Source of the DNA: Agarivorans sp050870875
Lineage (GTDB): Bacteria; Pseudomonadota; Gammaproteobacteria; Enterobacterales; Celerinatantimonadaceae
NCBI RefSeq assembly: GCF_050870875.2
Contig: NZ_CP194041.2
Span: 1,612,001-1,676,000 of the forward strand
Reading direction: 5' to 3'
Length of the DNA: 64,000 nt
The translations under genes and the position numbers were made by a program. Positions within the stretch are counted from its first letter, which is position 1; each line of letters opens with the position of its first letter. This document shows, piece after piece, positions 56,861 to 64,000 of the stretch. The notes beneath the pieces are model-generated. The model was not told where the DNA came from, made no database searches, and was given only the letters and a program-made list of their open reading frames with translations.

Positions 56861-56908
56861 AACTTCACTAACAAATAAACAATACACCGTTTAGTTGTTA
56901 GTGAAGTT
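56861..56908. repeat. 20-bp inverted repeat upstream of ydjL
   Basis: AACTTCACTAACAAATAAAC and GTTTAGTTGTTAGTGAAGTT pair at 19 of 20 positions around an eight-base loop. No T-tract follows on either strand, so it is not an evident terminator. Confidence 0.75.
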
Positions 56909-57063
56909 GAAAGTGGCAGTGAACAGCTGATTTTCCTTTGTATAACCGCATCTTATGTCCGTTTCTTCGGTTCGCGGGTGTGTTGTCACTTCATTATTTT
57001 ATCTCTAGAAAGTTGAAACACTGGTTCAATTCTTTTGTTCGGACATTATTTTGTGATCAAATC

Positions 57064-57114
57064 TGTGTTTTTGACACAAAATCTTTGTTTCAAAGGTGTT
57101 TGTGTTGACACAAA
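57064..57114. promoter_or_regulatory. candidate operators for the ydj cluster
   Basis: Three palindromes are packed into 51 bases: TGTGT-N5-ACACA (57064-57078), CTTTG-TTT-CAAAG (57083-57095) and TTTGTGT-TG-ACACAAA (57099-57114). The last is a perfect 7+7 site. Repeated sites with the same GTGT/ACAC core suit a DeoR-type repressor such as the YdjF-like protein encoded at the cluster end. Direct evidence of binding is lacking. Confidence 0.55.
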
Positions 57115-57178
57115 ACGCGCCATATAGAAAGATTGCGCAAACAAAATAAAGATAAATCAACTAGAGAGAGGGTATTAA

Positions 57179-58255
57179 ATGAAAGCATTAGCTCGTTTTG
57201 GTAAAAAATTCGGTGGTTATAAGATGATTGACGCACCAGTTCCAGTGTGTGGTCCTGATGATTTAATTGTTGAAATCAAAGCTGCAGCAATTTGCGGTGC
57301 TGATATGAAACATTACAAAGTTGATAGCGGTTCTGATGAGTTTAACTCAGTTCGTGGCCATGAATTTGCCGGTAAAATTGTTGAAGTTGGCAATAATGTT
57401 CAAGGTTGGGCGGTCGGTCAGCGAGTGGTATCCGATAACAGCGGACATGTATGTGGTGTTTGTCCTGCTTGTGAACAAGGTGATTTTCTGTGTTGTACAG
57501 AAAAAGTGAACTTGGGATTGGATAATAATAAATGGGGAGGAGGATTCTCAAAGTATTGTCTCGTCCCCGGAGAGATCCTCAACATTCATCGTCATGCGTT
57601 GTGGGAAATTCCTGAAGGGGTTGAATACGAAGAAGCATGTGTTCTTGACCCCATCTGTAATGCTTACAAGTCGATTGCTCAGCAGTCTAAGTTTTTGCCT
57701 GGGCAGGACATTGTGGTCATTGGAACTGGGCCATTAGGTTTATTTTCGGTTCAGATGGCTCGCATTATGGGGGCCGTTAATATCGTTGTTGTGGGACTTG
57801 AAGAAGACGCCGCCGTTCGCTTTGGGGTCGCGAAACAACTGGGTGCCACCGCTGTAGTAAATGCGTCGAGAGAGAATGTTGTCGAGCGCTGCCAGACCAT
57901 ATGTGGAAAAGATAATCTTGGTTTAGTGATTGAGTGCTCAGGTGCCAATATCGCCTTAAAACAATCCATTGAGATGCTACGGCCAAATGGTGAAGTGGTA
58001 CGAGTCGGGATGGGTTTTGCGCCTTTAGATTTTTCCATTAATGACATTACGGCCTGGAACAAAAGCATCATTGGTCATATGGCTTATGACTCCACATCCT
58101 GGAGAAATGCTATCCGTTTGCTGGCTTCGGGGGCTATCCAAGTTAAACCAATGATTACTCATCGTATTGGCCTATCTGAGTGGGAAAAAGGGTTTGATGC
58201 GATGGTCGATAAAACCGCGATTAAAGTCATTATGACCTACGACTTTGATGAGTGA
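57179..58255 (+). CDS. ydjL: zinc-dependent medium-chain dehydrogenase, YdjL-like
   Basis: A 358-residue NAD(P)-dependent polyol/alcohol dehydrogenase. Catalytic zinc ligands are C39 and the H61-E62 pair; structural zinc cysteines are C92, C95, C98 and C106. The Rossmann motif VVIGTGPLGLFS is near residue 180. Length equals that of E. coli YdjL, and it opens a cluster in the same order as ydjL-K-J-I-H-G-F. Likely role: oxidation of a sugar alcohol or ketose derivative in the pathway; the true substrate is unknown. The start has AGAGAGAGGG upstream. Confidence 0.85.
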   Translation: MKALARFGKKFGGYKMIDAPVPVCGPDDLIVEIKAAAICGADMKHYKVDSGSDEFNSVRGHEFAGKIVEVGNNVQGWAVGQRVVSDNSGHVCGVCPACEQGDFLCCTEKVNLGLDNNKWGGGFSKYCLVPGEILNIHRHALWEIPEGVEYEEACVLDPICNAYKSIAQQSKFLPGQDIVVIGTGPLGLFSVQMARIMGAVNIVVVGLEEDAAVRFGVAKQLGATAVVNASRENVVERCQTICGKDNLGLVIECSGANIALKQSIEMLRPNGEVVRVGMGFAPLDFSINDITAWNKSIIGHMAYDSTSWRNAIRLLASGAIQVKPMITHRIGLSEWEKGFDAMVDKTAIKVIMTYDFDE

Positions 58256-58294
58256 CATAAGGCTAGTTTCTTTTAAATAGGAAGGAATAAACAA

Positions 58295-59680
58295 ATGGAA
58301 AAAACGCTACCTCCCCATTGTGGGGCGAGATTAGACCGTCTACCGGATAGTCAATGGCATTTTAATATGTTTGCTATGGTCTCATTTGGATTACTTGTTT
58401 GTTGGAGCAATGCTGTTGGTGGGCTGATATTAGCGCATTTAAGGGAACTGGGTTGGACCGATAATAATTCTAGCGCAGTATTTTCTTCTATTACGACGGC
58501 AGGCATGTTCGCTGGCGCATTAATCGGCGGAATTATTGGTGACAGAATAGGAAGAAAGAAAAGCTTTTTGCTTTTTGAGGCGATTCATATTGTTTCTATG
58601 ATCGTCGGTGCATGTGCATATAGCATGGATTTTCTTATCGCCTGTCGTTTTGTAATGGGTTTTGGCCTTGGTTCATTATTGGTCATGTTGTTTGCCGGAT
58701 ATACAGAGTATATGCCTGGTCGTAATCGAGGAACTTGGTCAAGCAGGGCCTCTTTTATAGGTAATTGGTCTTATCCGATTTGTTCGCTGATCGCCATGGG
58801 ATTAACCCCATTACTGTCTGCTGAACTGAACTGGCGAGTACAATTATTAATCCCCGCTCTACTATCTATCGTTGCAACTTGGATTGCCTATAAAAAATTT
58901 CCAGAGTCTCCTCGTTGGCTAGAGTCCAAAGGTCGTTACGCTGAAGCAGAAGCAATCATGACGGATATTGAAGAAAAAGTGACGCTTCAAACTGGAAAAC
59001 CTTTAGCTGAGCCAGAGATAAATACAGCGGTACAAAGCAAATCAAAAGAGTTGCCTTATTCAGCTTTATTAAAAGGTGTTTTATTGAAAAGGGTGATCTT
59101 AGGTTCCTTTGTACTTATCGCAATGAATGTTGTTCAGTATACGCTTATTAATTGGTTACCAACCATTTTCATGGAGCAAGGTATTAATTTAAAAGACTCT
59201 ATTGTTTTAAATACCATGAGTATGTTTGGCGCTCCATTCGGAATTTTTATTGCGATGCTAGTCATGGATAAAATTTCAAGAAAAACGATGGGCGTTGGTT
59301 TGTTATTAATCATCGCAGCCCTTGGATACGCATATTCTCTGCAAACAAGTATGTTCATGATTACATTGTTTGGATTCTTTTTAATCACCTTTGTATATAT
59401 GTACGTTTGTTACGCGTCAGCGGTATATGTTCCCGAGATTTGGCCTACGGAAGCAAAATTACGGGGCTCAGGACTAACAAATTCAGTTGGTCGTATTAGC
59501 GGAATTATTGCGCCCTATGCAGTTGCAACGTTACTCACAAATTATGGTGTCTCGAGTGTATTTATTTTACTAGGGTCCGTATCTGTGCTGGTTGCCATCG
59601 TCATTTCTATTATGGGCGTCGAAACTAAAGGGGAATCTGTCGAAAATATAGGTATGGATGCTGTTACCAGCGAATCATAA
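58295..59680 (+). CDS. ydjK: MFS transporter of the sugar-porter type, YdjK-like
   Basis: A 461-residue inner-membrane permease with 12 predicted helices. The major facilitator signature GDRIGRKKS is between helices 2 and 3, and PESPRWLESKGR after helix 6 is the sugar-porter mark. The large loop between helices 6 and 7 is cytoplasmic. It probably brings in the substrate of the cluster by proton or sodium symport. E. coli YdjK (459 residues) sits in the same place. GGAAGGA precedes the ATG. Confidence 0.88.
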   Translation: MEKTLPPHCGARLDRLPDSQWHFNMFAMVSFGLLVCWSNAVGGLILAHLRELGWTDNNSSAVFSSITTAGMFAGALIGGIIGDRIGRKKSFLLFEAIHIVSMIVGACAYSMDFLIACRFVMGFGLGSLLVMLFAGYTEYMPGRNRGTWSSRASFIGNWSYPICSLIAMGLTPLLSAELNWRVQLLIPALLSIVATWIAYKKFPESPRWLESKGRYAEAEAIMTDIEEKVTLQTGKPLAEPEINTAVQSKSKELPYSALLKGVLLKRVILGSFVLIAMNVVQYTLINWLPTIFMEQGINLKDSIVLNTMSMFGAPFGIFIAMLVMDKISRKTMGVGLLLIIAALGYAYSLQTSMFMITLFGFFLITFVYMYVCYASAVYVPEIWPTEAKLRGSGLTNSVGRISGIIAPYAVATLLTNYGVSSVFILLGSVSVLVAIVISIMGVETKGESVENIGMDAVTSES

Positions 59681-59698
59681 ATTTTGTGAGAGTTAAAT

Positions 59699-60742
59699 AT
59701 GAAAAATAAAAAAGCAGTATTAAAAACCCCAGGCGTTATGGAATTTATTCAAGCGGAAATTCCGGTGCCTAAAGATGATGAAGTTTTAATTAAGGTCGAA
59801 TACGTTGGAATTTGTGGCTCTGATGTACATGGTTTTGAATCAGGCCCATTTATCCCACCCAAAGATCCGAATCAGGAGATAGGTCTCGGTCATGAATGTG
59901 CAGGAACAGTGGCCGCAGTCGGTCATAAAGTGACTAAATTTAAAATTGGCGACCGAGTAAATATTGAGCCTGGTGTGCCATGTGGTAAGTGTCGTTTTTG
60001 TCTAGAAGGCAAATATAACATTTGCCCTGATGTTGACTTTATGGCGACGCAGCCCAACTACCGTGGCGCGCTTGCAAACTATCTTTGTCATCCAGAAAGC
60101 TTCACTTACAAGTTACCAGATAATATGGACACCATGGAAGGCGCATTAGTTGAACCTGCGGCGGTAGGCATTCATGCCGCTATGTTGGCTGATGTTAAGC
60201 CTGGTAAAAAAATTGTTATTTTGGGCGCAGGTTGTATTGGTTTGATGACATTGCAAGCTTGTTTATGTATGGGCGCATCTGAAATTGTCGTGGTCGATGT
60301 TTTAGAAAAGCGTTTAGTCATGGCGCATGAACTCGGTGCTGCCGCAATCATTAATGGTGCAACAGAAGATACTGTCGAACGTGCTCAAGCTGTATTAGGT
60401 GAACTTGGCGCCGATATTGTTTTTGAAACTGCGGGGTCGCAAATCACAGTTAAACAAGCACCTCAACTGGTTATGCGTGGTGGCAAAATCATGATCGTCG
60501 GTACTGTTCCGGGTGACTCTGCGATTAACTTTTTAAAAATTAATCGGGAAGTCAGTATTCAAACGGTATTTCGCTATGCCAATCGCTATCCCGTCACGAT
60601 TGAAGCCATCTCATCTGGAAAATTTAATGTTAAATCAATGGTGACACATATCTATGAATATGCAGATGTTCAAAGAGCTTTTGAAGAGTCGGTGAATAAT
60701 AAAAAAGAAATCATTAAGGGGGTTATTAAGCTAATTGCTTGA
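59699..60742 (+). CDS. ydjJ: zinc-dependent polyol dehydrogenase, YdjJ-like
   Basis: A 347-residue medium-chain dehydrogenase of the sorbitol/xylitol type. Catalytic zinc ligands are C39 and H65-E66, with a further Glu in GALVEPAAVG; structural Cys are C95, C98, C101 and C109. VILGAGCIGLMTLQA is the NAD-binding loop, and VVVDVLEKRL carries the Asp that selects NAD over NADP. The length equals E. coli YdjJ. It differs clearly from the first dehydrogenase of the cluster, so two separate oxidation steps or substrates are likely. Confidence 0.87.
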   Translation: MKNKKAVLKTPGVMEFIQAEIPVPKDDEVLIKVEYVGICGSDVHGFESGPFIPPKDPNQEIGLGHECAGTVAAVGHKVTKFKIGDRVNIEPGVPCGKCRFCLEGKYNICPDVDFMATQPNYRGALANYLCHPESFTYKLPDNMDTMEGALVEPAAVGIHAAMLADVKPGKKIVILGAGCIGLMTLQACLCMGASEIVVVDVLEKRLVMAHELGAAAIINGATEDTVERAQAVLGELGADIVFETAGSQITVKQAPQLVMRGGKIMIVGTVPGDSAINFLKINREVSIQTVFRYANRYPVTIEAISSGKFNVKSMVTHIYEYADVQRAFEESVNNKKEIIKGVIKLIA

Positions 60743-60796
60743 GTCGGTGTGTCAATAAATAAAATCAATGGTGTAAATAAGAAGGGTTAATTAATT

Positions 60797-61642
60797 ATGT
60801 TGTCAAGTGTTAAGTATTGGGAAGAAAAGGCACAGCGTGAGCATTACGCAATTCCTCATTTCAATGTTTGGAATGCTGAAATGTTGATGGGGGTCATGGA
60901 TGCTGCTGAAGAGGCCAAATCGCCGGTAATTATCTCTTTTGGTACCGGATTTGTGGGGAATACTTCATTCGAGGATTTTGCTCATACGATGGTCTCTATG
61001 GCTGAGAAGGCCACCGTTCCGGTGATTACTCATTGGGACCACGGGCGCAGTATGGAGATTATTCATAATGCTTGGACGCATGGCATGAACTCACTGATGC
61101 GAGATGCGTCAGCATATGATTTCGAGGAAAACATTCGTCTAACTAAAGAGGCGGTCGACTTTTTCCACCCACTAGGTGTCCCGATTGAAGCGGAGCTAGG
61201 GCACGTCGGCAGTGAGACGGTATACGAGGAGGCGCTTGCTAACTATCACTATACCGATCCATCACAGGCTGCTGAATTTGTTGAGCGTACTGCATGCGAC
61301 TCGTTGGCCGTTGCCATTGGTAATCAGCATGGCGTATATACTTCCGAGCCAAAATTAAACTTTGATGTTATACAAAAAGTTCGTGATGCAGTGTCGGTTC
61401 CAATTATTCTGCATGGTGCCTCCGGAATTAGTGATGACGATATTAGCACTGCGATTTCTCTAGGGATCTCAAAAATTAATATTCATACAGAATTGTGTGA
61501 GGCGGCAATGGTTGCGGTGAAGAAGAATTGCAATCAACCATTTTTACATTTAGAGCGTGAAGTTCGTAAAGCGATTATGGGGCGTGCCTTAGAAAAAATT
61601 ACATTGTTTGGTTCAGATGGAAAAGCGGAAGCCCTTGTATGA
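60797..61642 (+). CDS. ydjI: class II ketose-phosphate aldolase, YdjI-like
   Basis: A 281-residue zinc aldolase of the fructose/tagatose-bisphosphate family. The catalytic Asp and first zinc His are D81 and H82 in THWDHGRS. AELGHVGSE, ILHGASGISDDDI and KINIHTEL supply the other metal and phosphate-binding residues. It should split a ketose 1-phosphate into dihydroxyacetone phosphate and an aldehyde. E. coli YdjI is its counterpart; in vitro work on that enzyme, as I recall, points to unusual long sugar-acid phosphates, with no proven natural substrate. Confidence 0.88.
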   Translation: MLSSVKYWEEKAQREHYAIPHFNVWNAEMLMGVMDAAEEAKSPVIISFGTGFVGNTSFEDFAHTMVSMAEKATVPVITHWDHGRSMEIIHNAWTHGMNSLMRDASAYDFEENIRLTKEAVDFFHPLGVPIEAELGHVGSETVYEEALANYHYTDPSQAAEFVERTACDSLAVAIGNQHGVYTSEPKLNFDVIQKVRDAVSVPIILHGASGISDDDISTAISLGISKINIHTELCEAAMVAVKKNCNQPFLHLEREVRKAIMGRALEKITLFGSDGKAEALV

Positions 61643-62592
61643 GTAATATTGATGTTATCTGTGTTGGTGCAGCTATTGTTGATATTCCTCTGCAGCCAGT
61701 GGATAAGAATATGTTCGATATTGATTCGTATCCTTTAGAACGAATTTCAATGACTATTGGTGGCGATGCAATCAATGAAGCAACGATTATTTCTCGTCTT
61801 GGGCATAAAACTGCATTAATAAGTCGAGTAGGTAATGATGCACCAGGAAATTTTATTCTTGAAGCATGTAATCGGGAAAGAATAGATATTGAAGATCTTG
61901 TCGTGGATGGGGATATTGATACTTCAATTAATGTCGGTTTGGTGACAAAGGATGGGGAGCGTACTTTTGTTACCAATCGAAATGGTAGTTTGTGGAAGCT
62001 TAATCTTAAGGATATAGATTTTTCACGTTTTAAACAGGCCAAATTATTATCTCTTGCAAGTATTTTTAATAGCCCATTACTAAATGGACACGCTTTGGTA
62101 CAGATTTTCTCTGCAGCAAAAGCGGAAGGGTTAACTATTTGCGCCGATATGATTAAACCAAGGCTTAATGAGACGTTGGCGGATATCCGTGAGGCTCTGG
62201 CTTATGTTGATTACCTTTTCCCAAACTTTGAAGAAGCAAAATTACTAACTGGAGAAAGTGAGTTAGAGGGAATCGCGGATACATTTTTAGCGTGTGGTGT
62301 AAAAACGGTTGTGATTAAGACCGGAAAGCAAGGATGTTATATAAAAAATGCTGCTCAGACATTGCTTGTGCCTGCCGTTCAGGGGATTACAGCGATTGAT
62401 ACCATCGGCGCGGGAGACAACTTTGCATCAGGTTTTATATCTGGGATTTTGGAAGGTATGCCGCTAGCTGAGTGTGCTCGTTTCGCGAATGCAACCGCTG
62501 CGATATCGGTTCTGTACGTTGGCGCCACGACGGGTGTTACCCATAGAAAAATTGTTGAAGAATTGCTCAAAGAGTGCGAGGAGTATGCGTAA
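61639..62592 (+). CDS. ydjH: PfkB-family sugar kinase, YdjH-like
   Basis: A 317-residue ribokinase-type kinase. SMTIGGDAINEATIISRLG is the N-terminal sugar-binding signature and DTIGAGDNFASGF the C-terminal one with the catalytic Asp. It should phosphorylate the ketose before aldol cleavage. Similarity to E. coli YdjH is strong along the whole length (VDIPLQPVDKN, SINVGLVTKDGERTFVTNRNGS). It overlaps ydjI by four bases (ATGA), which points to coupled translation and a joint pathway. Confidence 0.9.
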   Translation: MSNIDVICVGAAIVDIPLQPVDKNMFDIDSYPLERISMTIGGDAINEATIISRLGHKTALISRVGNDAPGNFILEACNRERIDIEDLVVDGDIDTSINVGLVTKDGERTFVTNRNGSLWKLNLKDIDFSRFKQAKLLSLASIFNSPLLNGHALVQIFSAAKAEGLTICADMIKPRLNETLADIREALAYVDYLFPNFEEAKLLTGESELEGIADTFLACGVKTVVIKTGKQGCYIKNAAQTLLVPAVQGITAIDTIGAGDNFASGFISGILEGMPLAECARFANATAAISVLYVGATTGVTHRKIVEELLKECEEYA

Positions 62593-63581
62593 TGATGAAA
62601 ATGACCCCGTTGGGGAACAGCGGATTGAAGATCTCTAAAATGGGTCTTGGAACTTGGGCGATAGGCGGTGGCCCTGCATGGAATGGTGACCTCGATTATC
62701 AGGTATGTATTGATACCATTGTCGAAGCCCATAAATGCGGTATTAACCTTGTCGATACAGCACCTGGTTATAATTTTGGCAATAGCGAAGTGATTGTTGG
62801 TAAAGCATTGGCTCAGCTCAATCGAGAGGATGTTGTGATTGAGACTAAATGCGGCATCGTCTGGGAACGTAAGGGCAGTTTATTTAATAAAGTTGGTGAG
62901 CGTCAGCTTTATAAAAATCTATCGCCAGAGTCAATTCGCGAGGAAATTGAGACCAGTCTGAAGCGTCTGAATGTTGATTATGTTGATATTTATATGACGC
63001 ATTGGCAGTCGGTTCCACCTTTCTTTACTCCTGTATCTGAAACAATGGAAGAGTTAAATAAACTTAAAAAAGAGGGGAAAATCAAAGCCATTGGTGCAGC
63101 CAATGTCGACATCGAGCATATTGAAACTTATCTCAAATATGGTGAGCTTGATATTGTTCAAGCCAAATATAGTCTGTTAGATAGAGAGGTTGAAGAAAAA
63201 CTGCTTCCTTTATGTGAGCAACACGGAATTGTTTTACAGGTATATTCACCGCTGGAGCAAGGCCTGTTAACGGGGGATATTGAGCCCGACTATATTCCTA
63301 CAGGCGCGCGAGCCAATAAGAAATGGTTTCAGAAAGAGAATATGGGCAAAGTGATCAATATGCTGAAGCAATGGCAGCCTTTATGCGAGAAATATCAGTG
63401 TTCTATTCCAACTCTCGCGTTAGCGTGGATATTGGCCCAAAGTAACAATATTTCGATTTTGACCGGTGCAACTTCACCAGAGCAGGTCAAAGAAAATGTG
63501 AAGGCAATGTCTATTCAACTGACTAAAGAAGATAGCTTATTGATTCGGAAAATGGCTGAAGCGCTGGATGACGGGCAGTAA
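62592..63581 (+). CDS. ydjG: aldo/keto reductase, YdjG-like
   Basis: A 329-residue NAD(P)H-dependent reductase of the aldo/keto reductase superfamily. The catalytic tetrad is seen in DTAPGYNFGNSE (Asp, Tyr), ETKCGIVWE (Lys) and MTHWQSV (His). E. coli YdjG reduces methylglyoxal in vitro and is very similar from GLGTWAIGGGPAWNGDLD onward. I start at ATG 62592, overlapping the ydjH stop as TAATG with GAGGAG upstream, not at the earlier GTG. In the pathway it could reduce the aldehyde released by the aldolase. Confidence 0.9.
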   Translation: MMKMTPLGNSGLKISKMGLGTWAIGGGPAWNGDLDYQVCIDTIVEAHKCGINLVDTAPGYNFGNSEVIVGKALAQLNREDVVIETKCGIVWERKGSLFNKVGERQLYKNLSPESIREEIETSLKRLNVDYVDIYMTHWQSVPPFFTPVSETMEELNKLKKEGKIKAIGAANVDIEHIETYLKYGELDIVQAKYSLLDREVEEKLLPLCEQHGIVLQVYSPLEQGLLTGDIEPDYIPTGARANKKWFQKENMGKVINMLKQWQPLCEKYQCSIPTLALAWILAQSNNISILTGATSPEQVKENVKAMSIQLTKEDSLLIRKMAEALDDGQ

Positions 63582-63675
63582 TCGTTGATAACACGAATAC
63601 CTCTGTTTTTTTGGTAAACACGCATGTTTTTCTGTGATTCAAATACAATATTTTGCAAATAAATATAGTGAATGG

Positions 63676-63691
63676 CATACTTATTTGTATG
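63676..63691. promoter_or_regulatory. small palindrome upstream of the regulator gene
   Basis: CATAC and GTATG flank TTATTT, 29 bases before the regulator start, in an AT-rich stretch following ydjG. It might be an autoregulatory site, but it does not resemble the palindromes before ydjL. Confidence 0.35.
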
Positions 63692-63719
63692 TTTTATGGG
63701 AAGAAACAGAGGTAATCCA

Positions 63720-64000
63720 GTGTCAGCAAAAGATCGAATTCAGTCTATTAAACAAATGGTCACTAACGATAAAAAAGTTACCGTGGTGAATTTGAGTACT
63801 ATTTTTAAGGTGACCGAAGAAACAATCCGTCGTGACCTTGAAAAGCTTGAAATGCAAGGTTTTATTACGCGTACTTATGGTGGTGCAGTTTTAAATGCGA
63901 ACGGCATTATTGATAATGTTCATTTTTATAAAAGAACCAAGTCGCTCCATGAAGAAAAGCAGACTATTGCATTAAAGGCACAATCCTGCTTAGAAAATGT
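63720..64000 (+). CDS. ydjF: DeoR-family transcriptional regulator, YdjF-like (partial at window end)
   Basis: The first 93 codons of a DeoR-type repressor, cut by the window end. It starts with GTG at 63720 behind GAGGTAATC. The N-terminal winged helix-turn-helix is plain: RIQSIKQMVTNDKKVTVVNLSTIF, then VTEETIRRDLEKLEMQGFITRTYGGAVL, the DeoR signature. The C-terminal sugar-phosphate-sensing domain is beyond the window. It is the regulator expected for the six catabolic genes upstream, in the position of ydjF in E. coli. Confidence 0.88.
   Translation, partial: MSAKDRIQSIKQMVTNDKKVTVVNLSTIFKVTEETIRRDLEKLEMQGFITRTYGGAVLNANGIIDNVHFYKRTKSLHEEKQTIALKAQSCLEN

Larger units (their letters stand above)
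56461..57178. other. regulatory region upstream of the ydj cluster
   Basis: About 720 bases without a supported gene. It contains a near-perfect 20-bp inverted repeat (56861-56908) and a group of short palindromes (57064-57114) next to ydjL. An AGAGAGAGGG ribosome-binding site precedes ydjL. The left part may hold the HopJ gene promoter. Confidence 0.5.

Noticed and set aside
57051..57070. Possible CRP site TGTGATCAAATCTGTG before ydjL.
   Set aside because: Only the left half (TGTGA) fits; the right half does not match TCACA. The DeoR-type palindromes explain the region better.
57179..64000. Galactitol or tagatose pathway (gat/kba) as the identity of the sugar cluster.
   Set aside because: No PTS genes are present, an MFS permease replaces them, and gene order plus protein similarity fit ydjL-F instead.

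Overview
The window is a stretch of bacterial chromosome from a gammaproteobacterium. The evidence is the 16S/23S/5S operon with a single tRNA-Glu in the spacer, and a series of gene orders shared with Escherichia and Vibrio: dnaE-accA-tilS, rcsF-trmO-proS, gmhB next to an rrn operon, trpL-trpEG..BA beside rnm-yciO-scpA-scpB-rluB, lpxH-ppiB-cysS, tig-clpP-clpX, and an Arg-His-Leu-Pro tRNA cluster. Separate trpE/trpG/trpD with a fused trpCF, an RcsF-like lipoprotein and an Mrp Na+/H+ antiporter fit the Vibrio/Aeromonas/Alteromonas/Enterobacterales neighbourhood, probably an aquatic or salt-exposed organism. I cannot name the genus from sequence reading alone.

Layout. 1-3146: end of dnaE, then accA and tilS (+). 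3336-9022: on the minus strand, a diguanylate cyclase, a patatin-like phospholipase, proS, a hexapeptide acetyltransferase, trmO and rcsF. 9189-12482: a large hybrid sensor kinase whose receiver domain lacks the phosphoacceptor Asp. 12623-18804: gmhB and a complete rRNA operon with tandem promoters, boxA sites, RNase III stems and terminator. 18806-20096: an ISL3-type insertion sequence placed in the T-tract of the rrn terminator, followed by an IS630-like remnant. 20668-23400: a YjbE-like secreted peptide, galU, a ComEA-like protein, yciI and yciB. 23472-30292: the complete trp operon with a leader peptide (three consecutive Trp codons), attenuator and promoter/operator. 30313-34198: rnm, yciO, scpA, scpB and rluB.

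34259-36521: a Yip1-family membrane protein, lpxH and ppiB (-). 36674-38053: cysS (+). 38105-41714: a periplasmic binding protein, folD and a YidE-type transporter (-), the last followed by a tandemly duplicated tail. 41943-42827: a tRNA operon (Pro, Arg, His, Leu, Pro) with a stringent-type promoter and two degenerate tRNA-Pro-like 89-bp repeats in its leader. 43172-47633: a thiopurine methyltransferase-like protein, tig, clpP and clpX. 47690-54100: a compact mrpA(B)CDEFG operon ending in a methyltransferase gene. 54301-56460: small accessory genes, a MITE-like element and a perfect palindrome.

57179-64000 is the most interesting accessory region. It is a seven-gene catabolic cluster in the same order as the E. 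coli ydjL-K-J-I-H-G-F genes: two zinc dehydrogenases, an MFS transporter, a class II aldolase, a PfkB kinase, an aldo/keto reductase and a DeoR regulator cut by the window end. The likely logic is uptake, oxidation to a ketose, phosphorylation, aldol cleavage and disposal of the aldehyde, under a DeoR repressor that may bind palindromes upstream of ydjL. The natural substrate of this cluster is not settled to my knowledge.
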